NCBI GenBank assembly: GCA_030620095.1
Contig: JAUTXW010000347.1
Location: 201,001-265,000 of the forward strand
DNA length: 64,000 nucleotides
From: Kuschelorhynchus macadamiae
Taxonomy: Eukaryota > Arthropoda > Insecta > Coleoptera > Curculionidae
Direction of reading: 5' to 3'
In this document: piece after piece, positions 10,441-21,517 of the stretch
Numbering within the stretch: the first letter of the stretch is position 1
Layout of the letters: every line of letters begins with the position of its first letter
The notes under the pieces: model-generated
Seen by the model: the letters and a program-made list of their open reading frames with translations, nothing else
What the model was told of the DNA's origin: nothing
Database searches by the model: none
Translations under genes and position numbers: made by a program

Positions 10441-10600
10441 CGCGGCACCGTCTTCTACGAACCTCATCGTTTTCCGATCAACGCCGCAGCCGACGGTCAT
10501 CACACCGAGAGCCGAACGACTGCGAACGGGTGTTTTATGCTTTTGCCGTAGAGCGGCTCCACCGTACAGCAGCCGAAACGTAAGTGGAATGAAATCAGCA
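10441..10600 (+). other. CpG-rich segment with a splice-donor-like end
   Basis: Within AT-rich surroundings this 160-bp stretch is clearly richer in G+C and CpG (CAACGCCGCAGCCGACGGTC, GAGAGCCGAACGACTGCGAA). It ends GCCGAAACGTAAGTGG, where AAAC|GTAAGT fits an insect 5' splice site. It could be the 5' exon or promoter of an unrecognised transcript, or part of another element. No open frame of note. Confidence 0.25.
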
Positions 10601-10943
10601 CTGCCACGAATTCGTCCATAAGATTGCGCATCTTCCTTTTTCTTTCAATCAGCGCTACTGCTTTCCATTATCTTTTTTATTGTTCACTCTGGGTACTAAC
10701 ATATCTAATGCCTTTCAGTTTTAAACTGAACGCTTTGTTCCCTGACATGCGTATTTATCGCGTTCAAAGCAATCTAGATCGTTCTCGTGTTCTCAAATAT
10801 TCACGCGATGCTGGCACTCTGGTCAATTCTAGCGCTCACCGCAGTGTTGCTTGTTTTCATATCGTGTTTTTTTCAAAATGTATGGACGCTTCTATGCTTT
10901 TACAAGATATGTTGAGAGCTACCAGAAATGTCTTCGCGAGCTA

Positions 10944-11005
10944 CCTGCAGGTCGCGATCGACGCACATAGGGGTATTTGATATCAAAAGATGGCCAAAAT
11001 TATTT
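10944..11005 (+). repeat. Transib left terminal inverted repeat
   Basis: GTCGC...GACGCACA.AGGGGTAT.TG....CAAAA..TGGCCA-AATT matches the inverted right end (14612-14675) with a 2-base gap. The outermost seven bases do not match CACAGTG. Confidence 0.7.
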
Positions 11006-11106
11006 TCTTGAGTATTTTGGGTCGAAAATGTGAGAAATAATATTTTAAGATGTTTGAGTGCAATAATTTCGAATATTTTGAAAAAAATAATAGCTACAGG
11101 GTAATG

Positions 11107-11441
11107 TACAGGGTGTTCCATATTCTATAGTGACCATTGAGACCTCATAAGAGACGGTAAATGATACAGGGTCGGTTGAGTTGTGGTAAAGTTGATTATT
11201 TATGTAGCGCCAATAACATGCCGATGCTGCTTAAAAATATTTTAAAAATTCCGAGTATTTCCGGAGATATCCGGAAAATCGCAAGAAACTGAGAAATCGT
11301 ATTGTTTCTTCGATTATTCCTGGGCTAATTTGAGAACATATATTGCTGTAAATTACACTTTCGCATTGCCAGTTTTTCCTCTCTATTCAATAACAGTGAA
11401 GTTATCCGACGTTTTGTCTTCAAGAGGCCATCATCAACTTT
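11107..11441 (-). other. PLE-related module ending in a hammerhead-like relic
   Basis: One edge is ACAGGGTGTTCC (11109); the other, on the reverse strand, is GTTGATGATGGCCTCTTGAA then GACAAAACGTCGGATAAC, close to a hammerhead core (CUGAUGA ... GAAACGUC) with two substitutions. Similar modules lie at 9450-9760 and, in the other orientation, 49343-49680. They share ATTCC/TTTCC-GAGATATCC-like internal sequence. Interpreted as short non-autonomous or truncated PLE derivatives. Confidence 0.4.
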
Positions 11442-11928
11442 GTTATTTCCAATATTCGAAAATATTTATTTTATGCGTAATAAATTGAATATTTTATTCT
11501 GAATTTAACGATATATCACACAATGTGTTTGTTACGTAATTAGGTAGTCATTAGGTTTCTCTTTGGAACACAATTCATCATTAATGCAGAACAATTACCT
11601 AAATGTCAAACCATCGATATTTATTCTGAATAATTTGCTTAAATCTAGTGTGATAAACATACAAAATATCTATAATTTTAAGTAAATTTGATGATGGACC
11701 AGAAAAAAATATATCTTTCTTCAATAAATAAAATCTAACGTGGTTTTAAGCGAACAACAAAAAATACATGAAAAAAATTAACCTATAATACCATATAAGT
11801 GCTTCAATTATAACTGAAAGTTTTTTCGAGCACACAAATATTTTCGAAATTGTTCCGATTTAAAGATTCCCTGGTTTTGTTTAAATTAAATTAAAAATTA
11901 ATTAAGTATACCAGTGACGTTCGGTGCT

Positions 11929-14052
11929 TCACATATCTGAAGTACTGCTCCATTCATCTTCACTAATATTTTCTTCCATTGTTTCCCCTTCTTCGACAGT
12001 TTCAAACGGCCCATCATTAACTGCACTACATGAAGTTGATACCGTGGAACAAAACATTTCTGGAGGTAAAAGCATATCCATTGTGTCCTTTGAGAAAGGT
12101 TTTGTCTTTTTTCTGGGTTGAGGTCTCATGTTAGTAATTAGAGGGTCCGATTTAAGAAGGAGTCTATTCAACACATCAAAATTGCATGCTTCTCTGCTAA
12201 ATTTTCTGGCAAATCCATATCGATAAGTTCTGAAGTGTTTATTGCGGGCTTCCGCAGCCTCTTCTGAAAGTTGTCCTACTGGTAGAATTGCAGAAGAGAT
12301 AACAGCTCCTCCGTGAATAAGGACTTTATGAATTGTCGGAGGCATTGGATACCAGCCATAGAGTTCCACATATATTTTTGCAGTGTCAAAAGCATATTTG
12401 GAGAAAAGATAAGCATCAACTCTGAATCCACATGATATAGTTTCAAGTATCACTTTATATCTGTGCAGAAGGCGAACCTCTATGCCTGTTATTTTAGCGG
12501 CTGTTTCAATATCGCTGAAGAATCTCCTGGATGTATTTCCATCATTGGTGTTTCCGAAGCCAGCTTTTGGAAAGTCGACCAACAGACCCATTTCATCTTT
12601 AAACGCTTGCTGTATAGACTTCTTACGTTCTTGAACTATTCTATTTTCCTCACTGTTTTTCTTAACTTGCCATACTTTTATTGGTAATTTATACGATAAA
12701 TGCAGTACACTCTCGAAAAATCGGATTCTGGCGTGTAATGTAGATAGACCGAATCTAAGGTTTTCTGGGTTAATATCCATATTTAACATAGCATCTAGAT
12801 TGTTGAAGTTTTTAGCCGTTGCACCACAAATATAACATTTCATAGTATACTTGGTGTCAGTAATCGCATTACACACCTTGCCATCAACCATTGTGAATGC
12901 TAGTTTATGTTCTACAAGGAAATTACCAGTAGCTATTTTCACTGCACTTTTTTGGAGCAAGCTAATCTTTTTTTCTATAAATTCCACTTCTTCTTTTGTT
13001 ATTTCGGTAGTTTCGTGGACAAATCTGATACGGATAGGTCGGCAATATCGAGGCGAGGATGGGGTTGGGTTTTGCCAAATAACTTTTTTCTGATCATTAC
13101 TTTCTGTTACGAGTTGTAAATACACGAAAGAGCTTTGAAAAATGTTAGCGTCACTTTCAGAATTGCTCTCAAATTTTTGCTTGAATTGGCTCTGCTGGGA
13201 CCCATCACAACCCCACTTTGATATAAGTTGCAGATTTTCTTTTTCCGTTTTTGTAAGACTTTCTAGAATTTCTGATATACTTATACACAAGCGAATTGAT
13301 GTATGATCTAGTAAGGCCTGCAACTCTAACTCCGCGCATGTTGAAGTTACATTATAGGCCTCACGTGATGGGTAGCACTCAGCTTTGGCTTTTTGAATAA
13401 TTGAATAGCACGGATATGTGCACGTGTTGCTTTGTCTTATTATATTATATTGTCTCCTTGACAATTCGGCTTCGACAAAAACCGATAAAGCCTCTGTCGG
13501 CGACAGCTGTTTATGTCCTTGGACTGTTATTATAGCCTTTCTATACTTTGTGGCTCTTTTGGGTGTAGTACTTGTGACGTCCTTCACAACCTTGGCAGCA
13601 TCTACTTGACCTGATCCTCTGAGGCTCATTTGAGCAGCAAAACTTAACTCTTCTGAAGTGTTCACAGTACGTAATTCTTCAGTTCTACGCCTTTTACTTC
13701 TCTCGCTCAGTTCTTGGAACGTCTTATTAGGGCGACCTTTTTTATAGAAACTATATGTGGGCAACTTGATGGTTCCTTGAAGCCACTGTTCATTATTTTT
13801 TAGAAATAGAGGTTTAGTGTTACGAGCTGCGGTCCATCGAACCTTAAATTCGTACTTGAAGCGAGAGAGATTACGCTTTAGGAGACTTAGCTGTTCCTGA
13901 GGGCATTTAGTATCATTAATCAAGCGCTCCTCTAAATATACGAATTTTTCGTCCCATTTTCGTCTACCACATTCTTGAGTTATCTCATATAATGCTTTCC
14001 GAGTGATTGTTTTCTCGTTTTCTCCCAAACCTGTAAAGAGAATACTCATCAC
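11929..14052 (-). CDS. Transib transposase, RAG1-core-like, intact frame
   Basis: 707 codons without a stop, the normal size for Transib. The RAG1 catalytic core can be followed: KWGCDGS places D283 at the position of RAG1 D600; TMVDGKVCN places D390 about 16 residues before the zinc pair, as RAG1 D708; LSEEAAEARNK places E601 as RAG1 E962. The zinc ligands are also there: C406-YI-C409 and H575-KVLI-H580, matching the C..C and H....H pairs of RAG1. Residues 100-125 are very basic (possible DNA binding or nuclear import) and the last 40 are acidic. The enzyme would cut at CACAGTG ends by a hairpin mechanism, as known for the family. There is no RAG2-like neighbour. Start: first ATG, 14052. The correspondence to RAG1 residues is by eye. 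Confidence 0.88.
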   Translation of the reverse strand: MMSILFTGLGENEKTITRKALYEITQECGRRKWDEKFVYLEERLINDTKCPQEQLSLLKRNLSRFKYEFKVRWTAARNTKPLFLKNNEQWLQGTIKLPTYSFYKKGRPNKTFQELSERSKRRRTEELRTVNTSEELSFAAQMSLRGSGQVDAAKVVKDVTSTTPKRATKYRKAIITVQGHKQLSPTEALSVFVEAELSRRQYNIIRQSNTCTYPCYSIIQKAKAECYPSREAYNVTSTCAELELQALLDHTSIRLCISISEILESLTKTEKENLQLISKWGCDGSQQSQFKQKFESNSESDANIFQSSFVYLQLVTESNDQKKVIWQNPTPSSPRYCRPIRIRFVHETTEITKEEVEFIEKKISLLQKSAVKIATGNFLVEHKLAFTMVDGKVCNAITDTKYTMKCYICGATAKNFNNLDAMLNMDINPENLRFGLSTLHARIRFFESVLHLSYKLPIKVWQVKKNSEENRIVQERKKSIQQAFKDEMGLLVDFPKAGFGNTNDGNTSRRFFSDIETAAKITGIEVRLLHRYKVILETISCGFRVDAYLFSKYAFDTAKIYVELYGWYPMPPTIHKVLIHGGAVISSAILPVGQLSEEAAEARNKHFRTYRYGFARKFSREACNFDVLNRLLLKSDPLITNMRPQPRKKTKPFSKDTMDMLLPPEMFCSTVSTSCSAVNDGPFETVEEGETMEENISEDEWSSTSDM

Positions 14053-14611
14053 TTTTGATTAACCGATGGTTTGTGATATTCTTCACTATTTTTTCGAGTA
14101 ATACAAAAAAAATTAAAAAATCATTATTTGGTAAATTTTGGTAAATTATTATGGGTGATTTTCAATGTATATGAAACACATTATAACATTCAGTATTATT
14201 CTTTACCGGGAAATTCCTGGAAGTGTAACTAAAACCTATTTGTATTGTAGTGTATAACCAATAAATAATCACTGTAATTATTTGAAACGTTCAGGCAGAA
14301 AGAAAAGATATTTTAGATAGAGTTTCATATAAAAATTCTATTTAAATATTATCTACATACCCTTTGGAGTAATATCCATGATAAAATACTAGAGATAATC
14401 ACTTATTATTACGATAAATATAATGTAATTTCACCTCAATGACTTAAAAAACACGTAATATTTAAAAACGTCACTGTCAACTGATGCATGTTTACGAATC
14501 GCCTACGCCTACTACGATTAAATCATCGCAAAATTGGATGCTTAAGCAGATGCCCCATTCTTTTGACAATTTCGAGAATTAATTTGGATAGTAAAAAATG
14601 TGTTTGGCGAA

Positions 14612-14675
14612 TTCGAATTATGGCCAGATTTTGAATGCATATACCCCTCTGTGCGACGGGTTGGCGACCACTGTG
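14612..14675 (-). repeat. Transib right terminal inverted repeat with CACAGTG heptamer
   Basis: Read on the reverse strand it begins CACAGTG and goes on GTCGCCAACCCGTCGCACAG. The heptamer is identical to the recombination-signal heptamer. The inner part matches 10944-11005. Confidence 0.75.
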
Positions 14676-15858
14676 TATAAATGGAAAATATAGCTCCCTA
14701 AAATTATAGTATATAGATGCCTTAAGATATTTTTTAAGCATAAATAATCGAAACCCATGTTGCCTATCTGTTAAGGCATTTATTTATCCAAAAGCTATAA
14801 ATTTTATTATGCTAATTTTAGATATACAGCAAAGTAACGATATGGGCCTATAATTTAAATATAAATAGCCCTTTTAAGTTTCTTAAGACATTTTCCCTGA
14901 ACTAATTGAGAGTTAGAATTAGATTTGCTAACATGTGAGAAACATTTTCAATAAATAGTTTAATAAAAGACCAGATGAGTGTTGGTTTGGAAAGTTTTTT
15001 ACAATATTTACAATATCGGTATTATTAACCAATTCATAATAAAAAGATCCACTAATTTGCCTGTTCGTGGGAAATCGACTTTTATTTTATACGTAAAGTC
15101 CAATTGAAAGTAAATTGTAGTTTTTCCAAACGGGAAAAACATCACAGAAACAAATAACATTGGATGCATAGTGGGTTACACAAAAATATTTAGAATCTTT
15201 ATTAGAATCATAAAATTTAATAATAAAAACGGACGACCTTAGTGTATCAAAATATTTTAGAATTATTTTTCTTTCCTAACATTAAATTTTTGTTAAACAA
15301 GTCTTTTTTGTATAACTCTTCTGGATTTCAAGTTATCGCTGGCCTGGAATTTTGTAGCTCTTCCTTTTTTGAAGTCGATTAAAAGTTGATTCTAAAATTG
15401 AACTGTATTACATTACCAACTCCCACAAGTCTTTAACACAAATTACAAAAGCCGCCGTATTATATCAAAAGATAATTCCCGTGTTTACATTTCTCAACGT
15501 TGGCGTATAGATCCCAACGAGAAATGTTATTCGTTCTTGACTATTCTAAAACAAAAACATAATTCTAAATTTTCTCATGAAACTATGAAATAATAGCGCC
15601 AACAATAAGCGCAGGCAGTGCAGTTGTAATTGCATTAGGTTAAATTTTATGAGTGTAAATTCTTAGAACTCGCGAATGAAAATTCCTATTAAAACGTGTA
15701 AAAATGCAGAGCACTGAGAACTTGTTATCGTTACAACATTAAAATGTATGCGTAGGAACCGAAAGGTTTTCTTTCCCAGTATATAGTATTAACAGAATCT
15801 ATATATTTTCATTCTCTGTGGTATTAATACTATCGTGATCGCAAGTATTCGTCTAATA
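14676..15858. other. non-coding, nothing recognised
   Basis: AT-rich sequence between the Transib right end and hAT copy 1. No frame, RNA gene or repeat structure stood out. Confidence 0.4.
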
Positions 15859-17412
15859 CAGGGGTGCTCAAACGGTCGTTCGCGATCGACCAGTCGATCG
15901 CAAATGCTTTTTGAGTAGATCTCGAGAAGAAAATTTTTTTTAATAATTAGGTACTTAACTAAACTACAAAAATTTATTACGTAATAAAATAACACTCTGC
16001 TAGCGGCAAAAGGCGGCTTTATGAAAGGAACGCGCGGTACTTGTCAAAGAAAAGCCGCGTTTTTTATTCTTGCCGCTTTTCTAAAAATTTCGGGCGGTGC
16101 GTTTGACGGGAATATTCGAGACTTTCGTTCACGCCGATATAAATGTTGCGCCTTCACGAATTGGAGTCATTCTGAATTGCAACTTGAAGGCAATACTACG
16201 TCGATACAAAGTTTATTATTAAATAGTACAAAATGAGTACAGCGAAGAAATCTAAAACGTATCATTTTAATAACGATTGGGAGGAAGAATTTCTGTTTTG
16301 TATGGTGAAGGATAAGTGCATTTGTCTTATTTGTTGTGCGTCAGTTGCAGTACCTAAGCGTGGTAGCTTAGAGAGGCATCATAAAACGGTTCATAAAAAC
16401 TATAAAAAGGATTTTCCGTCACAGAGTGATTTAAGAAAACGAATAGTACGTGATTTGATATCTTGTTTGAAAAAAGAACAAACCATGTTTACAAGACCGG
16501 CCAAACAATCAAAAGCTGCTACGATCGCGTCATTTAAAATATCTCATATATTGGCGAAACACAAGAAACCATTCGAAGATGGATCGGTTGTGAAGGAAGC
16601 ATTTATTGAAGCGGGTGAGACTTTATTTGGAGATTTTAAAAATAAAACAGAAATCATGTCTGCTATTAGAGAAGTTCAGTTATCTCGTCCGACTGTCACA
16701 AGGCGTATTAAAGTCATGAGTCAGGACATGGAAGATAAACTAAAAAATGATATCATGGAATGTACATACTTTTCTTTACAGTTCGACGAATCCACCGATA
16801 TGACAGACACTGCCCAACTGTATATTTTTATTCGGATGGTATTCAATGACATGTTGGCTCAGGAAGAATTTTTGACAATCATTTCTCTGAAGGGGAACAC
16901 CCGTGGTGAAGATATATATGACGTTTTCTTCAATTTTGTAAAAAACTACAAGCTACCAATATATAAATTAGTGTGCATTACAACCGTTGGAGCACCAGCA
17001 ATGACTGGAAACAAATTCGGTTTTGTGGCTTTGTGTGGAGCTTTTGATGATTTCCCTTCATTTTTTTCAATCCATTGCATTATACATCAACAAGTTTTGT
17101 GTTCAAAAGTTTTAAACACGGAGGAAATTATGGGCATTGCAACAAAAATTGTGAATTGCACGTAGCTTGCAACGGCGGCTCTTTAAGTTGCAGTTGGAAG
17201 ATAGGGAGTCAGCTGAACACACTGATTTAGTTCTTCACACGAATGTCAGGTGGTTGAGTCGCGGAAAATTCCTAGAAAGGTTTCAAGAATTATTGCCCGA
17301 AATAACAGCTTTTCTAGAAGAAGGACGTAGTGACACTCAGATGTTGAAAAACGAAAAATGGCTGACTGATTTGGTATTTTTGACTGACATCACGATGCAC
17401 TTAAACACCCAG
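15859..17412 (+). mobile_element. hAT copy 1, 3'-truncated (BED-finger hAT family)
   Basis: It starts CAGGGGTGCTCAAACGGTCG and is collinear with copies 2 (24970-27390) and 3 (55090-57524) through the 5' leader and most of the transposase. Similarity stops abruptly at 17412 after ...CACTTAAACACC, where unrelated sequence begins, so the right end is lost and no target duplication can be paired (the left flank is GTCTAATA). Confidence 0.9.
16233..17412 (+). pseudogene. hAT copy 1 transposase, broken
   Basis: It begins MSTAKKSKTYHFNNDW and shows a BED-type zinc finger (CICLIC ... LERHHKTVH, about residues 30-55), then the RNase H-like fold with FSLQFDESTD as first catalytic aspartate. The second catalytic site reads CITTVGAPAMTG, where copies 2 and 3 have D before GAPAM, so the aspartate is replaced by valine. 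The frame ends early at TAG 17163 through a small deletion next to VNCT, and continues in the next frame (LQLEDRESAEHTDLVLHTN...) until the 3' truncation. Non-functional. Confidence 0.9.
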
Positions 17413-18550
17413 TTTATCGTATTTTGGTTAGTTCTGCAACGATCCATTGTCGCCGCTAGTTGCGCTTTTGTGCGAGTTGACGTTTGACGTCAAACGGCCA
17501 GTTTTGATCGGAAACGTAAACAACCAACAGTGGTTTTTGAATTTAAATTAGATGTATGTGATTGTTATTTTGTTCTCACAGGGTATGTGATCTACATTTT
17601 TCTAAATATGCCAGGAATGAAAAGAGAAAAGAGGTTTAAGAATAACATCTTTTCCAACAGAAAGTTTACATCATTTATTTCGTACTGGTAAGTTCATTCG
17701 TTTATATAAAATATCTATCTATTTATATAAAGCAGAAATGCCTAAATACTAATACAATTTGATTAAACGCGGTATTAAAACAAAAATGTATTTTGAAAAT
17801 CAAAGAAGCCAAAAGGAGAATTTTCATGGTTCTAGTCTTGTTTTTCATACAGGATATCAAAACTTACCTAATGCTTTTATTGGATTACACTCATTTAGAG
17901 GGCTACAGTTAACCGTAAAAAAAAGTTAGGCATCTCGTAACTTTTGCAACGACTCGAGGTATGGCGCTGCAAACTTTACAACAACTCGAACCACGGCATT
18001 TTCCATTATATTGTGAGTATTATGTGTTATTAGTAATTCTTGTGATGTGTTAGGGATAGGTGATTATCACTTGAACCTGAAAGAGCACAAAATAGGTATT
18101 TTTTTTGTCGACAGTGACTGTTCTTCAAAATATTACTGAATTAATATAAATCAATAGCATTTTAACCGTTGACAAACATTGAATGAAACAGTGAAAAAAT
18201 GTATGGCAAAATGTTTAAATTAATAAAGCTCTTATGTTCGCTGAACTAGAACCTACCATGCCGCGGCCTTCGCAGTATTTTATTTCTTAAGCATCATCAT
18301 TTATTCCATCTAAACCATCGTATTGCTTATATTGAAACCTGCATCATCGATTCCCTCAATCAGAAACAATGACGTGTGGGTACGTAAAATTAATTTCGAG
18401 CCCGCTGATTACAGCACTTATTAATGCAATTATGCAAATCTATTTAGGAGTTTACAAACTCTTACCTAGCGTCGCTAATTATCATTTAAAATCTTAGATG
18501 ACTCACAGACGATGAGGCACACTGGTTCATACAGGTGATCTGGGAAGACA
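17413..18550 (+). other. unclassified segment with a possible spliced exon
   Basis: No known protein. At 17582-17687 a 106-bp block is preceded by a pyrimidine-rich TGTTATTTTGTTCTCACAG and followed by GTAAGTTC, a good acceptor-donor pair; it contains an ATG at 17608 opening MPGMKREKRFKNNIFSNRKF. Upstream is the palindrome TGACGTTTGACGTCA, which contains a CRE-like TGACGTCA. It may be an exon of a host gene or of an unidentified element. A palindrome ACTTCCCTTGTACGAGGGAAGT lies just beyond (about 18580), near the edge of the YY1-motif repeat. Confidence 0.2.
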
Positions 18551-18559
18551 AAAAAATTA

Positions 18560-18976
18560 CTACCGACGACAGAATACTTCCCTTGTACGAGGGAAGTATT
18601 TTGTCCTCATAACTAATTATTTGTTTTCTTAATTACTCTATTAATTAAGTTTATTTAAACAAATTTTAAAGTTTTTAGTATTAAAAATTCACTAGTAATT
18701 AGTGATGCCGCATGACGAGACGAGACGAGTCTAAGGGTTTATCTCGTCTCGTCTCAAAAATCCCGTCCCGACTTTAAGTATCCGTTTAAAGGTTAAATAA
18801 ATATTGTATTGTAATCGTGAAAAAATCACCCTCCGAGATTTTTTCCGATCTTTACGTTTCAGGGTCCCTAAAAGACAAAAAACATGATTTCGATTCCGTC
18901 GGTCTGTCTGTTCTTCTGTTCATAGCTAAAAACTACTTACCCGACTGACCTCAATTTTGGTGAAAAATTAAGGGTC
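18560..18976 (-). repeat. edge of the GACA/YY1-motif repeat family
   Basis: Contains ATTGTAATCGTGAAAAAATC, then ACCCTCCGAGATTTTTTCCG, ...GATTCCGTCGGTCTGTCTGT and the CATAGCTAAAAACTACTTAC block. The same blocks, inverted, close the copies at 59800-59895 and 63470-63570. The repeat continues at 21518 after the LINE insertion. TTCCCT..TACGAGGGAA palindromes lie beside each of the three edges. Confidence 0.7.
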
Positions 18977-21517
18977 ATTTATTTATTTATTTATTTACAG
19001 TTAACTGTCTTACAGGATGATCCCAATTACAAGACAGTGAAAAACTACATATTCAAGCCTACTAAAAAATTACATTTTACACATAAAAAGAAGCTTATAA
19101 CTAATAATAACAGTAATTATTTTCCAAATTCTGATATTTGAATAAGATTTAAATTAGCAAAACGGTTTAGCGTCGTAAATTTTTCTTATATGATTGTAAA
19201 CTATCAGAAAAAAGATCCAAATTAGTTTTTTTGTTAAAGTTATCGCACATTGTATAAATAAGCGAAAATTTTAAGATGTTTGTATAAGGAGTCGGCAAGT
19301 AAAAAGCACTGCTTGCGCGTGAACTTAAACGAGGCACGTTGAAATTTATATATGAATGAATATTTTAGAAAGTAAACAGGGGCAGTTTATGTCAGTTTGG
19401 ATCGGACATAACTATAGTACAGCAGCTTTATGGGTTCCACTTGGCTAAACTCTTTAGTAGTACGAACTATAAACTCTAACATTTTAGAAGAATCTGACCT
19501 AATAGCGCTGTAATGTGAGGTAAATGATAATTTTTGATCGAATGTAACTCCCAGATCACAGAACTCCTTGGATCGGCCTACAATTTCACCAGTTATAGTT
19601 AAAAATTGCAGTTTTTAGCATAACCTTGCACAATTTCCCTGGCACCAGTCAATAATATGCTGTAAATTTTGTTGGATTTTTAAGCAGTCCTCCATAGACT
19701 TAATGTTAGCGAACAGTTTGATGTCATCAGCGTAGAGTAAATAACCAATATCCAGAGAATCACCAATGTCGTTAATAAAAATGTTAAACAGCAAGGGTCC
19801 GAAAACGGAACCCTGCGGTACCCCCGAACATGCTATATAGTTCTCCGATTGAAAACCATTTATAGCCACATATTGTGTGCGATTTGAAAGGTGACATGTA
19901 AAGAGCCGTAATAGGGAATCCGAGAATCCGATATTTGAAAGTTTATTAATTAACAAGTCATGATTTAACTTGTCAAATGCTTTGGAGAAGTCTAAATATA
20001 TTACATTAGATTGCAGACCCTCATCAATCGAGTCCGCAATGTATTGTGTTATAAGGGCCAGGTTGGTAGTTGTGGAACGATTTCTAAAGAAACCATGCTG
20101 TTCAGGAACAATTTTATTTTGCACCAACGGAAAAATGATGTCGTGCAATATGAACTCAAAGACTTTTGAGAAGTAGCATATGATGGAAACAGGTCTATAA
20201 TTTTGAATGTCTGATTTATCACCCTTCTTAAAGACTGGACATACTTTCGACTTTTTCCGTATATTTGGTAATATCTGTTGTTCAATGCACATATTAAATA
20301 GGATTTGAAGAGGTTTTATTAACACAAATCGATAGTCACGTATCAAAAATGCTGGAATAAGGTCTGGTCCGGCAGTGTATTTAGGTTTAAGTTTTTTAAT
20401 AGCACAAATAATATCCCGTTCACTAACTGTAGATATGTTTATGTTTTGATCACTACACGAGAATGAATTATTTGAAATTTGGATATTGTTAGAAACTAAA
20501 TAAGATTGCTTAAAAAATTTAGCAAACGAACTCGAAATATCGGGTGGATTATCTAGATTCTGACCATCAAAGTGCATACTGTTTGGAATGCCTGTTATCT
20601 CTCTCCGGCCTTTGACAAAATTCCAAAAGCGTTTGGGATCTTTTTTGATTGAATATATTTGTTATATGCTATACTTATATCAGTTTTGATTTTTGATCTC
20701 AGAGTCTGAAATCTTTCGAAAACCTGTATGCTGCCATATTTTTTGTACTTTTATGCAATTTATCTTTAGTTTTTATATTTCTAATAATTTCTGAAGTGAA
20801 CCAAGGATGATATCTTCTATTTGACGAATGGCGATAACGGGGAACTGCTAGGTCAAATATGGAGTATATTAAGTTATAAAAAGTATTACAGGCATTTTCC
20901 ACCGTTGTCTAATTTTCCAGCAAGGACCAGTCCTGCTGAAGAAATGAGTTATAAAGCAAGTTGAAATCAGCTTTACGAAAATTGTATAGATTATTCATAT
21001 TTAAGTTTATAGAGTTTTTAAAATTATTTGACTTTGGTCTTTTAAAGGAAATCATTAAAGCAGGATGGTGAATATCTTCTTTGATAAGAAAATCAAGTGA
21101 TCGCTCTACGTTACAATTAGAGTTGCTATTTGTCAGAATAAGATCCAGAATCCTTTGATTATTATTTTTAATAAAGTTATACTGCTCGAGATTAAAGAAT
21201 TCCATAAAATTTTTTAACAAATTTATGCAGTTACTATTTCGTTGAGAGTTTCCGCTTAAAAAACCCTCATAATCTGGTAAGTTAGAATCTCCTGTAATGT
21301 ATATATTTTAACCGTAGATATAGTCCAAAGTGACAAAAAAATCAAACAGATTTTCAAGATCGTTTTGTAAAACCGGAGGCGGAATATATAGGATGAATAC
21401 AAAAACCGTACAATGGGCAAAAGCCATTTTGATACCTAAAAAATCTATATTAGGAGAAAAACTAAAATTATAGTTTTGAAAGTCTAAAATAGCGCAATTA
21501 AAATTACGATTCACCGT
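18977..21517 (-). mobile_element. LINE 1: 5'-truncated non-LTR retrotransposon (Jockey/CR1-like)
   Basis: Inserted antisense in the YY1-motif repeat: the interrupted repeat reads GGGTCAT | ATGGGGATG, with TCAT on both sides as a possible short target duplication. The 3' end (left, on the reverse strand) is an (AAAT)n tail, five units. Coding sequence covers the end of the endonuclease, the linker and the reverse transcriptase (see 19070-21514). 5' truncation is typical for LINE insertion. Confidence 0.85.
19070..21514 (-). pseudogene. LINE 1 endonuclease-reverse transcriptase, broken
   Basis: From right to left: the C-terminal half of an APE-like endonuclease (FLGIKMAFAHCTVFVFILYI, ITGDSNLPDY, NQRILDLILTN, DIHHPALM), a linker with HPWFTSEI, and a long open RT part 20577-19615 with AGPDLIPAFLI, PVFKKGDKSDIQNYRPVSI, YLDFSKAFDKLNHDLL, SGVPQGSVFGPLLFNIFIND and the catalytic YADD (LLYADDIKLF). 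Past the stop at 19615 the thumb continues in another frame (FCDLGVTFDQKLSFTSHY). At least three frame breaks, so dead, although the RT core itself is open over 320 codons. Jockey/CR1-like by motif; the exact clade is uncertain. Confidence 0.85.

Larger units (their letters stand above)
10944..14675 (-). mobile_element. Transib DNA transposon (RAG1-related)
   Basis: A 707-codon RAG1-like transposase lies between two inverted terminal regions about 60 bp long. The right end, read inward on the reverse strand, starts CACAGTGGTCGCC and continues to GTCGCACAGAGGGGTATATG; the left end reads GGTCGCGATCGACGCACATA then GGGGTATTTGATATCAAAAG. Both then share TGGCCA-AATT. CACAGTG is the terminal heptamer of Transib elements and of V(D)J recombination signals. 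The left heptamer position reads CCTGCAG, so that end seems damaged, and no 5-bp target duplication was seen. A PLE-derived module (11107-11440) lies between the left end and the gene. Size 3.7 kb. Confidence 0.8.

Noticed and set aside
10624..10980. 118-codon frame with hydrophobic start (MRIFLFLSIS)
   Set aside because: No similarity I recognise, it overlaps the Transib left terminal repeat, and there is no promoter or partner exon that would support it.
11929..14052. Idea that the locus is a RAG1/RAG2-type (ProtoRAG) pair
   Set aside because: There is no kelch-repeat RAG2-like frame nearby, and the element size and single gene fit Transib.
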